DNA of 34,492 nt, taken from assembly GCA_016179055.1 (NCBI GenBank), contig JACOSC010000027.1:1-34492 (forward strand), written 5' to 3'. The stretch is from Acidobacteriota bacterium. GTDB lineage: Bacteria; Acidobacteriota; UBA6911; JACOSC01. Of this stretch, positions 1-8,367 are shown piece after piece (position 1 is the stretch's first letter; each line of letters opens with the position of its first letter). The notes below the pieces were generated by a model. That model was not told the origin of the DNA, ran no database searches, and saw only the letters and a list, made by a program, of their open reading frames with translations. The position numbers and the translations under genes are program-made.

Positions 1-277
1 TACGCAGTGGAACTTTCTCATGGCGTTTAAACTTAGCCTCGACTCTATGGAAGGGAGATAGGTTCGCCGCCTTCGATAGTTCGTCGAAGAAATACGGACT
101 CAAGTCGGTGTTAAGGATTGCCGCGTCGAGCCAACCTTTCCATATTATATTTGAAGCTGGCACAGGGCGCCACTGAGGATCCAATAAATGCCTGCCGCGT
201 CGATATCGGCCAATTAGAAAATCGGCTGAACGCCGTTCCGCTCCAAGGAGAATGGTTTCAGGCCAGCTAAGGGAATA
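1..277. other. Left edge, possible 3' end of an upstream gene
   Basis: No complete gene is visible before the radical SAM gene. A plus-strand frame is open from the window edge (position 3) to a TGA at 174-176 and would give about 57 residues containing FAAFDSSSKKYGLKSVL. It could be the C-terminus of a protein cut off by the window, but no family motif is recognisable. The remaining ~100 bases hold no clear promoter or terminator. Confidence 0.2.
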
Positions 278-1369
278 ATGAACCAATCACTGCCAAGACT
301 TAGAAATCGTATGGCTATCCTTTGGAGCTATCTGTCCAAGCGGACCATCGTCCATGGTGGCCCTAAATACGTTCTCATCGAAGCCACCGGAAAATGCAAC
401 TTGTTCTGCCCGATGTGTCCGCGGGAGTTAGTGCATTTTGAACCCGTGGACATTCCTTTGCCGCTCTTCAAAAAAGTGATCGAAGAGGCGCGCGGCTTTT
501 TGGAGTTCACCGTGCCCTATGGCGCTGGAGAGCCCATGCTGAACCCACGCATCTTCGAGATGATCACATTCTGCCGGGCGCACAATATTCGGATTGGGCT
601 ATCGACCAACGGAACGTTGAATAATCCTGAGCGGAACCATAAGTTGCTTGAGTCGGGGCTGAATTACATCATTTTTGCCTTTGACGGCGCTACCAAGGAG
701 AGTTACGAAAAATATCGGAAGGGTGCCAAGTTCGAGGAGACGCGCGCCAAGATTTTGGAATTTCTGAAGATGAAGCGAAAGTTACGTTCAAAGATCTTTA
801 CCATCATTCAAATGGTGCGTTTGAAGGACAATGCCGACGAAGTGGAAGCTTTCCGCGAGATGTGGAATATCCCCGGCGTCGATCAAGTACGGATTAAGGA
901 AGATGAATTGCAGTTTGAAGGCATCGGCATTCCCCGGCTACAAGAGCAGCCCCAGCGAAGGAATCCTTGCCACTATCTCTGGCAAGGTCCGGTTTATGTT
1001 CATCATGATGGAAATGTTTTTCCCTGTTGCTACATGTGGCGTGGGGAGCCGCTGGGAAACGCCAATCAACAACCGTTAGTGCAAATCTGGAATAATGAGC
1101 GAATGCAGAAACTTCGGCAGGCGCACATCGACGGGAACCTTGCCGCCTATCACGAATGTGTTAACTGCCATGCTCCGCGGCCGCGCATGCCCGTTATACT
1201 GGGGAGTTTTGTCGTCAATAGTCTCGCCGTTAGAAAATGGATACCGATATTCGAGAAGCTGTCGCTTCTCCTCAAGATTCCGATTTTTGAAAATCGCCCG
1301 GCGGAAATGACGACCCCGGCGCAACGACCGCCGGCGGGCCGCCAGGGTAAAGGAAACGTCGCCGTCTGA
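278..1369 (+). CDS. Radical SAM/SPASM domain protein
   Basis: Predicted iron-sulfur enzyme that cleaves S-adenosylmethionine to a 5'-deoxyadenosyl radical; the substrate is unknown. The radical SAM cluster motif CNLFCPMC places cysteines at 40, 44 and 47. GAGEP follows at 83-87 (the usual GGEP-like SAM contact) and STNGT near 110. A C-terminal SPASM-type region has C232, C251-C252, C295 and C298, which would ligate auxiliary clusters. At 363 aa the length is typical for the family. The ATG at 278 is preceded by AAGGGA. It lies 82 bp before a methyltransferase-like membrane gene on the same strand and next to a glycan cluster. Homologues near such clusters often modify peptides or sugars, but no specific reaction can be assigned. 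The family call is secure; the role is not. Confidence 0.9.
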   Translation: MNQSLPRLRNRMAILWSYLSKRTIVHGGPKYVLIEATGKCNLFCPMCPRELVHFEPVDIPLPLFKKVIEEARGFLEFTVPYGAGEPMLNPRIFEMITFCRAHNIRIGLSTNGTLNNPERNHKLLESGLNYIIFAFDGATKESYEKYRKGAKFEETRAKILEFLKMKRKLRSKIFTIIQMVRLKDNADEVEAFREMWNIPGVDQVRIKEDELQFEGIGIPRLQEQPQRRNPCHYLWQGPVYVHHDGNVFPCCYMWRGEPLGNANQQPLVQIWNNERMQKLRQAHIDGNLAAYHECVNCHAPRPRMPVILGSFVVNSLAVRKWIPIFEKLSLLLKIPIFENRPAEMTTPAQRPPAGRQGKGNVAV

Positions 1370-1451
1370 AGCCCTAACCACGCGCCGCGTTCTTTCCATA
1401 CGGCTGCTACCGTCTCGGACCCACATAACTTCACTCACATAGGACACGCTC

Positions 1452-2123
1452 ATGGCTTTATTACTTGATTCACTCTGGCAGCGTCTGTTGCTACCGGCCC
1501 GTTTTGTCTTTTTCACTGTGATCTTCCTGGGCGCCTCTTTGCACCCACTCGAGGCGTTGTCTGATCCGCTCACTGGGATTGTCCTTTCGATTATTCTCTT
1601 ATGGCGGGCCTATGAGCATGTCAGCATTGGCATGAAAACTTACCGGTTTCTTAAAGACCCGGGGAAACACACGATGGTGTTGCCGGCGCTTTCGCTATGG
1701 ATCGGATGTGCCTGGCCGATCTTTGACTATTACAACCTGCCGCCCACCTTGCCTAGAGTCTTCGGGTTAAGGATTCTGGGAGTTGCCCTGCTGTGCCTCG
1801 GAATCTTGATTCGTTACATTTCCATACGGACCTTGGGACGTTTCTTCACGGCGCATCTGAAAGTAAACGAGGGTCGCCGCTTGATCCAGGAAGGCATCTA
1901 CAAAAACCTTCAACATCCCAGTTACTTTGGTATGATTTTCTCTTTTGTGGGGCTGCCGCTCGCCTTTTGTAGTCTTTATGGATTGACCTACATGATTTTT
2001 ATTGGGATTCCCAGTATACTGTTTCGTATCAATTTGGAGGAGAGTTTTCTGATGGAAGAGTTTGGCAATGAGTACGTCGAGTACCGAAAGCATACCTACA
2101 AGTTTATTCCCTTCCTCTATTGA
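1452..2123 (+). CDS. Isoprenylcysteine carboxyl methyltransferase (ICMT/PEMT)-family membrane protein
   Basis: Integral membrane methyltransferase-like protein of 223 aa with about five hydrophobic segments. The conserved C-terminal block is visible: LGRFFTAHLKV (about 128-138), EGIYKNLQHPSYFG (147-160, with H155-P156), and R-I-N-L-E-E (about 192-197), followed by FGNEYVEYRKHTYKFIP near the end. In the family this block binds SAM. Bacterial members rarely act on prenylated proteins, and the methyl acceptor (lipid, isoprenoid or small molecule) is unknown. Start ATG 1452 has AGGA 8 bases upstream. It follows the radical SAM gene on the same strand, so the two may be co-transcribed. It converges with the minus-strand gene downstream. 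Confidence 0.85.
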   Translation: MALLLDSLWQRLLLPARFVFFTVIFLGASLHPLEALSDPLTGIVLSIILLWRAYEHVSIGMKTYRFLKDPGKHTMVLPALSLWIGCAWPIFDYYNLPPTLPRVFGLRILGVALLCLGILIRYISIRTLGRFFTAHLKVNEGRRLIQEGIYKNLQHPSYFGMIFSFVGLPLAFCSLYGLTYMIFIGIPSILFRINLEESFLMEEFGNEYVEYRKHTYKFIPFLY

Positions 2124-2141
2124 CACTACTTTGGACAAACG

Positions 2142-2160
2142 TCTACCGTAAGCCGGTAGA
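2142..2160. other. Small hairpin between convergent genes
   Basis: TCTACCG and CGGTAGA form a perfect 7-bp stem with a 5-base loop, just past the end of the ICMT-like gene. There is no T-run on either side, so it is not a classical intrinsic terminator. It could still mark a transcript end between the convergent genes. Confidence 0.3.
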
Positions 2161-2281
2161 AAATTTCCGACGGTTGGTTAGCGCCAACGCGCCCACTTCC
2201 GCTACCACTGCTATTGCGGACGCGGCGACGAACGAGCCAAGACTCGATGACCTCGTTGCGGAAATAAAACCTCGACTCTTG

Positions 2282-4927
2282 TCATCGCGCGTTGATTAAT
2301 GGTGGGCTCATACGTCCATTCGATGGGCGATCTTCAGGTTGGCGGACGAAAAGTTCCGTACGGTAGCTGAGATTGTAAATGGCGAACACGAGTTTTCGCG
2401 GATCCGTAGGGAAGAGAAGTGGCGGCGCCGCGCAGGAGAACTCTACTTCCTTGATCTCATTTGGCGCCACATTTATCGTCTTCTCGCAGCTTCGCCGCCC
2501 ATGCTCGATTTGAATCCTTTCGAGAATATCCTTGCTCTTTATGACGATCTCATAGGGCGACTGGCGCTCCGGACCAAATTCCATGTGCAAACGCGCTTGT
2601 TTAGGAAGAGATGATGGGTTGGAAAATGTGATAGTACCCTCGCTGCCGCACCACCTCCACTGGAGGTTATCTTTTTTCTCAAGCCCATAAAACCGTCTGC
2701 CCCATTGGCCTTGCAGCGGAGAGGTAGGTTCCTCGATTCTTGCGTTTCGCACCGCAAACATCAGCCATCGGGGATCCGTTGGGATATTCAAGTGTTGGCC
2801 ATTGCTGGACAGTCTAATGACGATTTTGCTTTTGGCCGGAATAATGACGGTTTTCTCGACCTTCTCTTCCTGATCGCTCATGCGTAGCACAGTGAAGAAT
2901 TCGTCGCCACGGATCAATAGGGTTTGCGGGTCGCGCCCGTCCGGGGTAAATTCCATGTGTAGGAGTGCTTGCCTATCTCGGTTGGAGGGGTTTATCAGGG
3001 TTAAGGTCCCATGGTTTCCACACCATCTCCAACTTTCTTTTTCATTATTTTCCAGAGAATAAAAATCGCCCTCCCAAATGTCTTGAATTGGAAAAACTGC
3101 GGTATCTCTCAATTCGTTCCATGCATTTTGATCGCTCGCTATAATTATTCTCTCGCTGTACCCGGTTATGTCAAAATAGGAAAGCTTACCATCCCTGCTC
3201 ACCAGCGGCGGCTTTTGCAGTGCGCCGGAGAAATTCGTTTCCAAAGCGGCCGCCAAGTCGGAGTAACCGTTGCGATCAATGTAGATGCCGGAAAACCCTG
3301 CCAAGCTAAGTCTATACAACATCTGATCCATCGGCGCTTCCGCGGTCGAGAGATACCAAAAGGCAGGGTAGCGGCCGCGCATAGCGCCGCCGCTCCATCG
3401 TAAAGTGTCTGAGTGCAGATACCCCTTAAGATGGTCGTAGGGGCTCATATTATTGACTCTGGACTTAGCCGGAAACGGTATGAAGGGCAGTTGAAATATC
3501 ATGGCATTCGGCGGAGCGGTTTTTTCGATGGCTTTGACAAATTCACGATCGGAAAGAAAGTCTTGTCGCCTGGTTTCATAGCCGTAGGTAAGTTTGAAGT
3601 GATGTGGAATTTGATCGCCGATTCCGATGACGAGCAACCCGGCCAACGCCATATACATAAATAGGGGCGCGATATTGTTTTCGAATCGGCTGAGCGCCAG
3701 ACCCAGAGCGGTCAATCCGAAATAGGCTAGGAAAATACTTATCCCGTTAAACCCTATGATATGGGAAAAATTCAGCAATACGCCAATGGGACCGGCTATG
3801 CCGGCAAAGAGGATACCCGCTATGGCCAGCGTGCTCAACTTGAAATAGAGCGTCCGCTGGATAGCCGCGCCAAAAAGTAAGCCAAAAAGTAAAGACAACA
3901 AGCCCATTGCGGCAACGATGCCCACGGCGGGAGTGCTATGTTGGCGGAAGACCGGCAAATCCATACAGCGTTCCCTAAGCTCGGCCAATAGGGATATCCG
4001 ATGTCCGTCTACCGGCAAGAATAATTGCGTTACGCTCAACTCGCGCGCCGCGGCGTAGGCCGATACGCGCACCAAACCTTCGCGATTGGCGCCGTGCGTT
4101 ATTTGCGCGTAGATGTACGGCGCCCAACTGACAAGGACGGCAGCGCCGAGGGCGGTGATCAGGATGAATGCGGCGACTAAATGATGGACGCTCTTTCGAT
4201 AAAAAAATGCGCTGAACCCGGCAATGACGGCAAAAAAACAAAAGAAAATATTATAAGTTGGCGCTCCCATCCCGGCTAATGAAAGGACAACCAGCGAAAA
4301 AATAGATTTAAAATTTCCAAAATCCGCATGGTAACGTCCGCTTATACGTTTAAAGAATATGGGCTTTCGGGACCACATCCAAATGAGTATGAGGCCCATC
4401 AGGGGTACAAGGGTATAGTAGACCAGGCCGAGATCGATGTTTTGTTCTTCGAAATGATACGGCAGAAAGGCAAATAAAATGCCGAGTACGGCAGCAATCT
4501 TGAACGAAATTCTAAGAACGCGGAAGGCATAAAGGGCGCTGAAGGCGATCAGAAAAAAAGAAAGTAGGGAGAAAATATTGTTGACCTGAACATAGTCTTT
4601 CGTAAAAAGGGAAATAAAGCTCATCGTCAAGAAGACCAGGTTTGAGCCGGCCATCTGTGGAATATCATGAAGACTGAAATCGAAAGGAGCACTTAAATGT
4701 TTGGAGCGCGGCACAAGAAAGGGGGACCATTCATGGGCGGTTATCCCCTTGGTGAGGACCATCAGGAAAATGTTCCCGGAGTTGTATCCAAAGGGAATGG
4801 CTAATTCTATTTTGTGAAGCTTTAGCGCGCCCAGCAAGATCAAGAAAATGAGTATGGCGGTAACCAAAGAAGCTCTAATATGCCCCTTCTGATGCGAAAA
4901 GTCTTTTGGTTGGCCAATTGGCTCCAT
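2282..4927 (-). CDS. Multispanning GT-C-like membrane protein with two C-terminal WxWCG domains
   Basis: An 881-aa protein. Residues about 20-440 hold roughly a dozen hydrophobic segments. The N-terminal half resembles membrane proteins often annotated as phosphoglycerol-transferase-like or 'sugar translocase' (blocks FGYNSGNIFLMVLTKG near 46-61 and FAFLPYHFEEQN near 152-163). A soluble extracytoplasmic region follows (about 450-610). The C-terminus contains two copies of one domain: 622-731 (W633, W635, C636, G637; ends DPRWLMFAVRN) and 746-853 (W757, W759, C760, G761; ends DPRKLVFAIYN). As I recall, relatives have SGD where this protein has SGN (about 50-52), which would bear on catalysis; I could not check this. 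It probably transfers sugars or phospho-groups from lipid donors at the outer membrane face, but that is inference. It is on the same strand as the 753-aa gene and 152 bp downstream of it. Confidence 0.7.
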   Translation of the reverse strand: MEPIGQPKDFSHQKGHIRASLVTAILIFLILLGALKLHKIELAIPFGYNSGNIFLMVLTKGITAHEWSPFLVPRSKHLSAPFDFSLHDIPQMAGSNLVFLTMSFISLFTKDYVQVNNIFSLLSFFLIAFSALYAFRVLRISFKIAAVLGILFAFLPYHFEEQNIDLGLVYYTLVPLMGLILIWMWSRKPIFFKRISGRYHADFGNFKSIFSLVVLSLAGMGAPTYNIFFCFFAVIAGFSAFFYRKSVHHLVAAFILITALGAAVLVSWAPYIYAQITHGANREGLVRVSAYAAARELSVTQLFLPVDGHRISLLAELRERCMDLPVFRQHSTPAVGIVAAMGLLSLLFGLLFGAAIQRTLYFKLSTLAIAGILFAGIAGPIGVLLNFSHIIGFNGISIFLAYFGLTALGLALSRFENNIAPLFMYMALAGLLVIGIGDQIPHHFKLTYGYETRRQDFLSDREFVKAIEKTAPPNAMIFQLPFIPFPAKSRVNNMSPYDHLKGYLHSDTLRWSGGAMRGRYPAFWYLSTAEAPMDQMLYRLSLAGFSGIYIDRNGYSDLAAALETNFSGALQKPPLVSRDGKLSYFDITGYSERIIIASDQNAWNELRDTAVFPIQDIWEGDFYSLENNEKESWRWCGNHGTLTLINPSNRDRQALLHMEFTPDGRDPQTLLIRGDEFFTVLRMSDQEEKVEKTVIIPAKSKIVIRLSSNGQHLNIPTDPRWLMFAVRNARIEEPTSPLQGQWGRRFYGLEKKDNLQWRWCGSEGTITFSNPSSLPKQARLHMEFGPERQSPYEIVIKSKDILERIQIEHGRRSCEKTINVAPNEIKEVEFSCAAPPLLFPTDPRKLVFAIYNLSYRTELFVRQPEDRPSNGRMSPPLINAR

Positions 4928-5079
4928 CAGTTCATACCCCGTGCTTTCGCCAATGAGCGCGCGACGCCTATTAGGAAACCGCCAGTGGAATTAAGAACGT
5001 TGAATAATGAATGTCCGCCGGCGCGTCCGCATGCTCTGGGCAAAGATTCCCACCGGCGCCCAACCCCGCGTTACCCCGA

Positions 5080-7341
5080 TTAGTTTTGAATCATTTTGAA
5101 GCTGCTAATTCCAAATACAATATTTCGAAGGTCGTCAGAGTTGCTTACACTTTTGGCGTCGCTAGTAAACGTAATTTCCACATTGGTCTCGGCCGGCACG
5201 TCAAGGGTTTTCGTGTAATTAGTTCCTTTTGAATTTATCGGAATCTTATCCACGAAACCCGGACCGGCTATTATCAAGTCGGCGTCGGGGTCGGCGGCGG
5301 CAACGGCCTCCAGAGAGATGCCGATACGGTTGTCAAATTTGGTAGCATTCCTTAATACCAGTGTGCCCTTAGGTCCACACCACCACTGATTCGCCTCGAA
5401 CTCGCTCTGCGGAGGATAAAAATCAGGCTTAAATAGGGCTCTTACCCTCGAAAAATAAACATCGGTGGCAATATCGCTGGTGTAATAAGAAAGCGCAATA
5501 CTATCCGGATTTATTTGGGGGCTGACGAGTTCAGTCTTGATGAATGGGTCGCGGACATCTTCTTTATTAACGACCTGTGCGAAAACCTTGCCTTCCGGTT
5601 TGCCGATCACCTCGCCGTCCAGCTCGAGATATTCCGGGCCCGCTTCGGCGTTCACACTTCCATAAACGATGAATTTTTTATTTTTGGAATAAGAGAACAC
5701 GGTTACCTTGTCCGAGTAAATATAATCCTCCGAAAAATCCAGCGCGGTGATCTTGGCGAAAATGAGAACTTGATTATAATCTCTGGGCTCTTGCAGATAT
5801 TTGAGATAATACAGATTGGATTCTGGGATGTTCTGGCTAGCAAACTCGGTGGCGCCGAGTTTCTTGTCTAAGATGGTCAGTGATTTTCCCTTTCTCACCT
5901 TAACATAATCGCTCCAGTAAGTGTCTTCCCACCCCCGCGTGCCATTATAGAACATCGAGGGAGCGAAGATAACGCTGTCTGAGGGAATCGCTTCAAATTC
6001 TTCGGTCTTTAAAAACTCATCAAATATCTTCCACTTATACTGATACATCGTCATATTTTTGGCGACGTAGTAATTGCTATAATCGGTGAGCAGGCTTACC
6101 AGCGCCACGCTTAGACAAAGGGTCAAAATGTAAATCCGGGAAAGCCACGGACGATCGGCAAGGAGCTGGCCCATATAGAGGAATAGCGCGGTAAAGAAGA
6201 GTGTGGTCCCGAAAAAAGAAAAGTAGGTCGCGGTGTAGGACTGAGTTCCGCTCTGCACCCAAGCTTGATATTTTACGGTAATGGCAAATAGCAAAGTCGG
6301 CAAGAAAATCAGAGCCACGGAGATAAGAATAGTAGCCCCAAACTTTCTGAAATCCAATACTCGTTGCTTGGCTTTGGCCAGAATATAAATGAAGTAGGCG
6401 CTGAGCGCCGCCTTGGCCATCCACTCTACTCGAGAGTTTTGAACAATGTAGAATAAGTTGTAGCGATGCCCTTCGAGCGCATCTGTGTAATGATCGAATA
6501 GCCATTGATAATGAAAAAAGACATAGGTGGGCAATGCGGACACACTAAATTGGTAAACCACCCCAAAGAAATTACGAATCGTAAATTTCGCGATCTGCAC
6601 TCCGTCATAATTGACTTGATAAAGGCGCCGGAAGACAAAATAGGCTATGACAAAAATGGCAATATAGAAAAGAAATGGTCTGAGAATATAGATCACTCGG
6701 ACGAGTCTATTCTCTACCGGTAGTGAAACACTTCCTCCATAAATGAAGGCTAAGATAATAAAGATCACAAAATATAACAGGAACATTTCATAGGTAAATA
6801 ACGGCAGGAAGAAAAGGCCGGCGCTGATTATTAAATAGGATTTCATTGACGTATCCAGGTATTTCTTAAATAGAATTACCGAGATCAGCAAGATATTGAA
6901 ACTGAAAGTGAAAAGGAAAGGATAGCAAGAGAGCAGATTATGCTCCCAACTATTTTGCAGGGAGGCCAAGTAAATAATGGAGAAAAAGCCGATCAACGCG
7001 TAAGACCGATAGAACATGTTTAAGACGTATAAGAACAAGAGTAAGTTAAGTACCAGCGGGCCAATATGAAATAACTTGTAATAGAAAGGGCTATCTATCA
7101 AATAGGAGAGGTTTTCGATATAGTGGCCTAATCTAAGGCGACCAAATCCTTTCTCACGATCAAGCGCCACCTTAAAATGATCCACATTCGACAAGGCCAC
7201 TAAGGCGGCTTGCGTATCGTCTCGGGTTTTACCTATACCCGTAAATAGGTGAGGATAAAACGTAAGAATGGTCAGGATACCAATGATCAAAATGATCAGG
7301 TCTCTTATTTTGACTTCAAAATGAATGGCTGTGTTTGTCAT
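5080..7341 (-). CDS. Multispanning GT-C-like membrane protein with one C-terminal WxWCG domain
   Basis: A 753-aa protein with a first membrane span at about 13-30, a loop carrying an acidic pair (TRDDTQAAL, D41-D42) as in many GT-C glycosyltransferases, and about ten further spans up to roughly residue 430. An extracytoplasmic region of ~320 residues follows. Its last part (641-753) contains W653-W654-C655-G656 and ends DDLRNIVFGISSFKM, matching the domain duplicated in the neighbouring 881-aa protein. The membrane halves of the two proteins are not obviously alike. The gene is visibly more AT-rich than the genes around it and rich in Lys, Ile and Phe, suggesting separate acquisition. The start ATG (7339-7341 on the minus strand) has no strong ribosome-binding site. 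A dolichyl/polyprenyl-phosphate-sugar-dependent transferase is the best guess. Confidence 0.6.
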   Translation of the reverse strand: MTNTAIHFEVKIRDLIILIIGILTILTFYPHLFTGIGKTRDDTQAALVALSNVDHFKVALDREKGFGRLRLGHYIENLSYLIDSPFYYKLFHIGPLVLNLLLFLYVLNMFYRSYALIGFFSIIYLASLQNSWEHNLLSCYPFLFTFSFNILLISVILFKKYLDTSMKSYLIISAGLFFLPLFTYEMFLLYFVIFIILAFIYGGSVSLPVENRLVRVIYILRPFLFYIAIFVIAYFVFRRLYQVNYDGVQIAKFTIRNFFGVVYQFSVSALPTYVFFHYQWLFDHYTDALEGHRYNLFYIVQNSRVEWMAKAALSAYFIYILAKAKQRVLDFRKFGATILISVALIFLPTLLFAITVKYQAWVQSGTQSYTATYFSFFGTTLFFTALFLYMGQLLADRPWLSRIYILTLCLSVALVSLLTDYSNYYVAKNMTMYQYKWKIFDEFLKTEEFEAIPSDSVIFAPSMFYNGTRGWEDTYWSDYVKVRKGKSLTILDKKLGATEFASQNIPESNLYYLKYLQEPRDYNQVLIFAKITALDFSEDYIYSDKVTVFSYSKNKKFIVYGSVNAEAGPEYLELDGEVIGKPEGKVFAQVVNKEDVRDPFIKTELVSPQINPDSIALSYYTSDIATDVYFSRVRALFKPDFYPPQSEFEANQWWCGPKGTLVLRNATKFDNRIGISLEAVAAADPDADLIIAGPGFVDKIPINSKGTNYTKTLDVPAETNVEITFTSDAKSVSNSDDLRNIVFGISSFKMIQN

Positions 7342-7895
7342 AGGTCATCACGGCACTCAATAAAAAATTATCGGCCGCGTGGGTATGTTGCTAGAATGGA
7401 CTCTTCATAAAATCATAGCGGAAGACATTGAATCGTCCACCTCACCTAGTTTCGCACATTTTTTTTTTGCTGACAAGTGGCGGCCTCGTGGGGTATCCTA
7501 CGGTTATGTTGTTGGCTTTAAAAATCCAACATCGGCTTGAGGGGAGATTCCTCATGAACCAACAACCGTGAGAAAATCACGCCAAAGGAGGCGGGCCGCT
7601 CACTTTATAACGTGTGCGCCGATCGTCGACAAAGATTCGAATGGCGTTCCGTCTTGCTGTGGTGAAGATTTATGCCCTTAAGGTTATGGCAATGGGCCGC
7701 TCAGGTAAGTACGCACGGGTAAGATATTGAAAACCTAGCCTTTTATTATTACAATTCAATCCGGCAGAGAGCGCAAGGACCCGCGGTCTTTACGACTTAA
7801 GTATCCCGGATCAACCGCCGTTAGGCAGCGCATCACCCACCTACCCATAAGACTTATGCCGGTGAAATTTAATTTGACAATGGCTTCAAACGATA
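7342..7895. other. Non-coding stretch between divergent genes
   Basis: No intact gene is seen. A run of ten Ts lies near 7459-7469. Around 7497-7572 the sequence can fold: ACGGTT pairs with AACCGT across the block, ATGTTG pairs with CAACAT, and TGAGG pairs with CCTCA inside it. No clear sigma-70 promoter was found for the minus-strand gene. The rest shows no recognisable structure and may be decayed coding DNA leading into the pseudogene. Confidence 0.4.
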
Positions 7896-8367
7896 ATGCA
7901 CGCCAAGCGAATTTGGCGCGCTGCGCTGGCTTATTCGGTGGCCATCACGGCAACCCTGCTTATCTTAGCGGCGGTGACCGGATTCCATGTTTCCAGGTGA
8001 TGGCAACGACACCTACCTATACATATGGCACTTCATGAAACAGGCCGTTCACCTGCAGGACCCTTTTTAAACTGATGATATGTTTTACCCGGTCGGTACC
8101 AGTTTGCTTTTTACATCCTATACTCTCGCCAATGACGTGCTGGCCATGGTCATATATATTTTTTTCGTCCCAAATTTAATTGTGGTCAGCAACTGTCTTT
8201 TCTTGCTGGCCTATACCATGTCCGGCTATTGCACGTTTCTGCTGGTTGATTATTTGACGCATAACCGCCTCGCTGCCCTGCTCGGCAGTACGATCTTTGC
8301 TTTTTGCCCTCCGCTGAGTTTGGCGTCTGCTGGGGGGATGTGCGATAATATTCACTTTGCCGTATGA
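7896..8367 (+). pseudogene. Decayed GT-C-like membrane protein gene (N-terminal remnant)
   Basis: Starting at ATG 7896, one frame encodes MHAKRIWRAALAYSVAI followed by a hydrophobic first span, then meets a TGA near position 8000. The next frame continues the protein as GDGNDTYLYIWHFMKQAV and QDPF, then a TAA at 8068-8070, then TDDMFYPVGTSLLFTSYTL and further spans up to FAFCPP, ending at 8367. This order (span, GD..., NPF-TD-FYPVGTSL, spans, FAF-P) is that of full-length multispanning membrane proteins of the same general kind as the 881-aa neighbour. The gene thus has one frameshift, one in-frame stop and loss of everything past about residue 155. The next gene's start codon overlaps its end. 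Confidence 0.65.
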
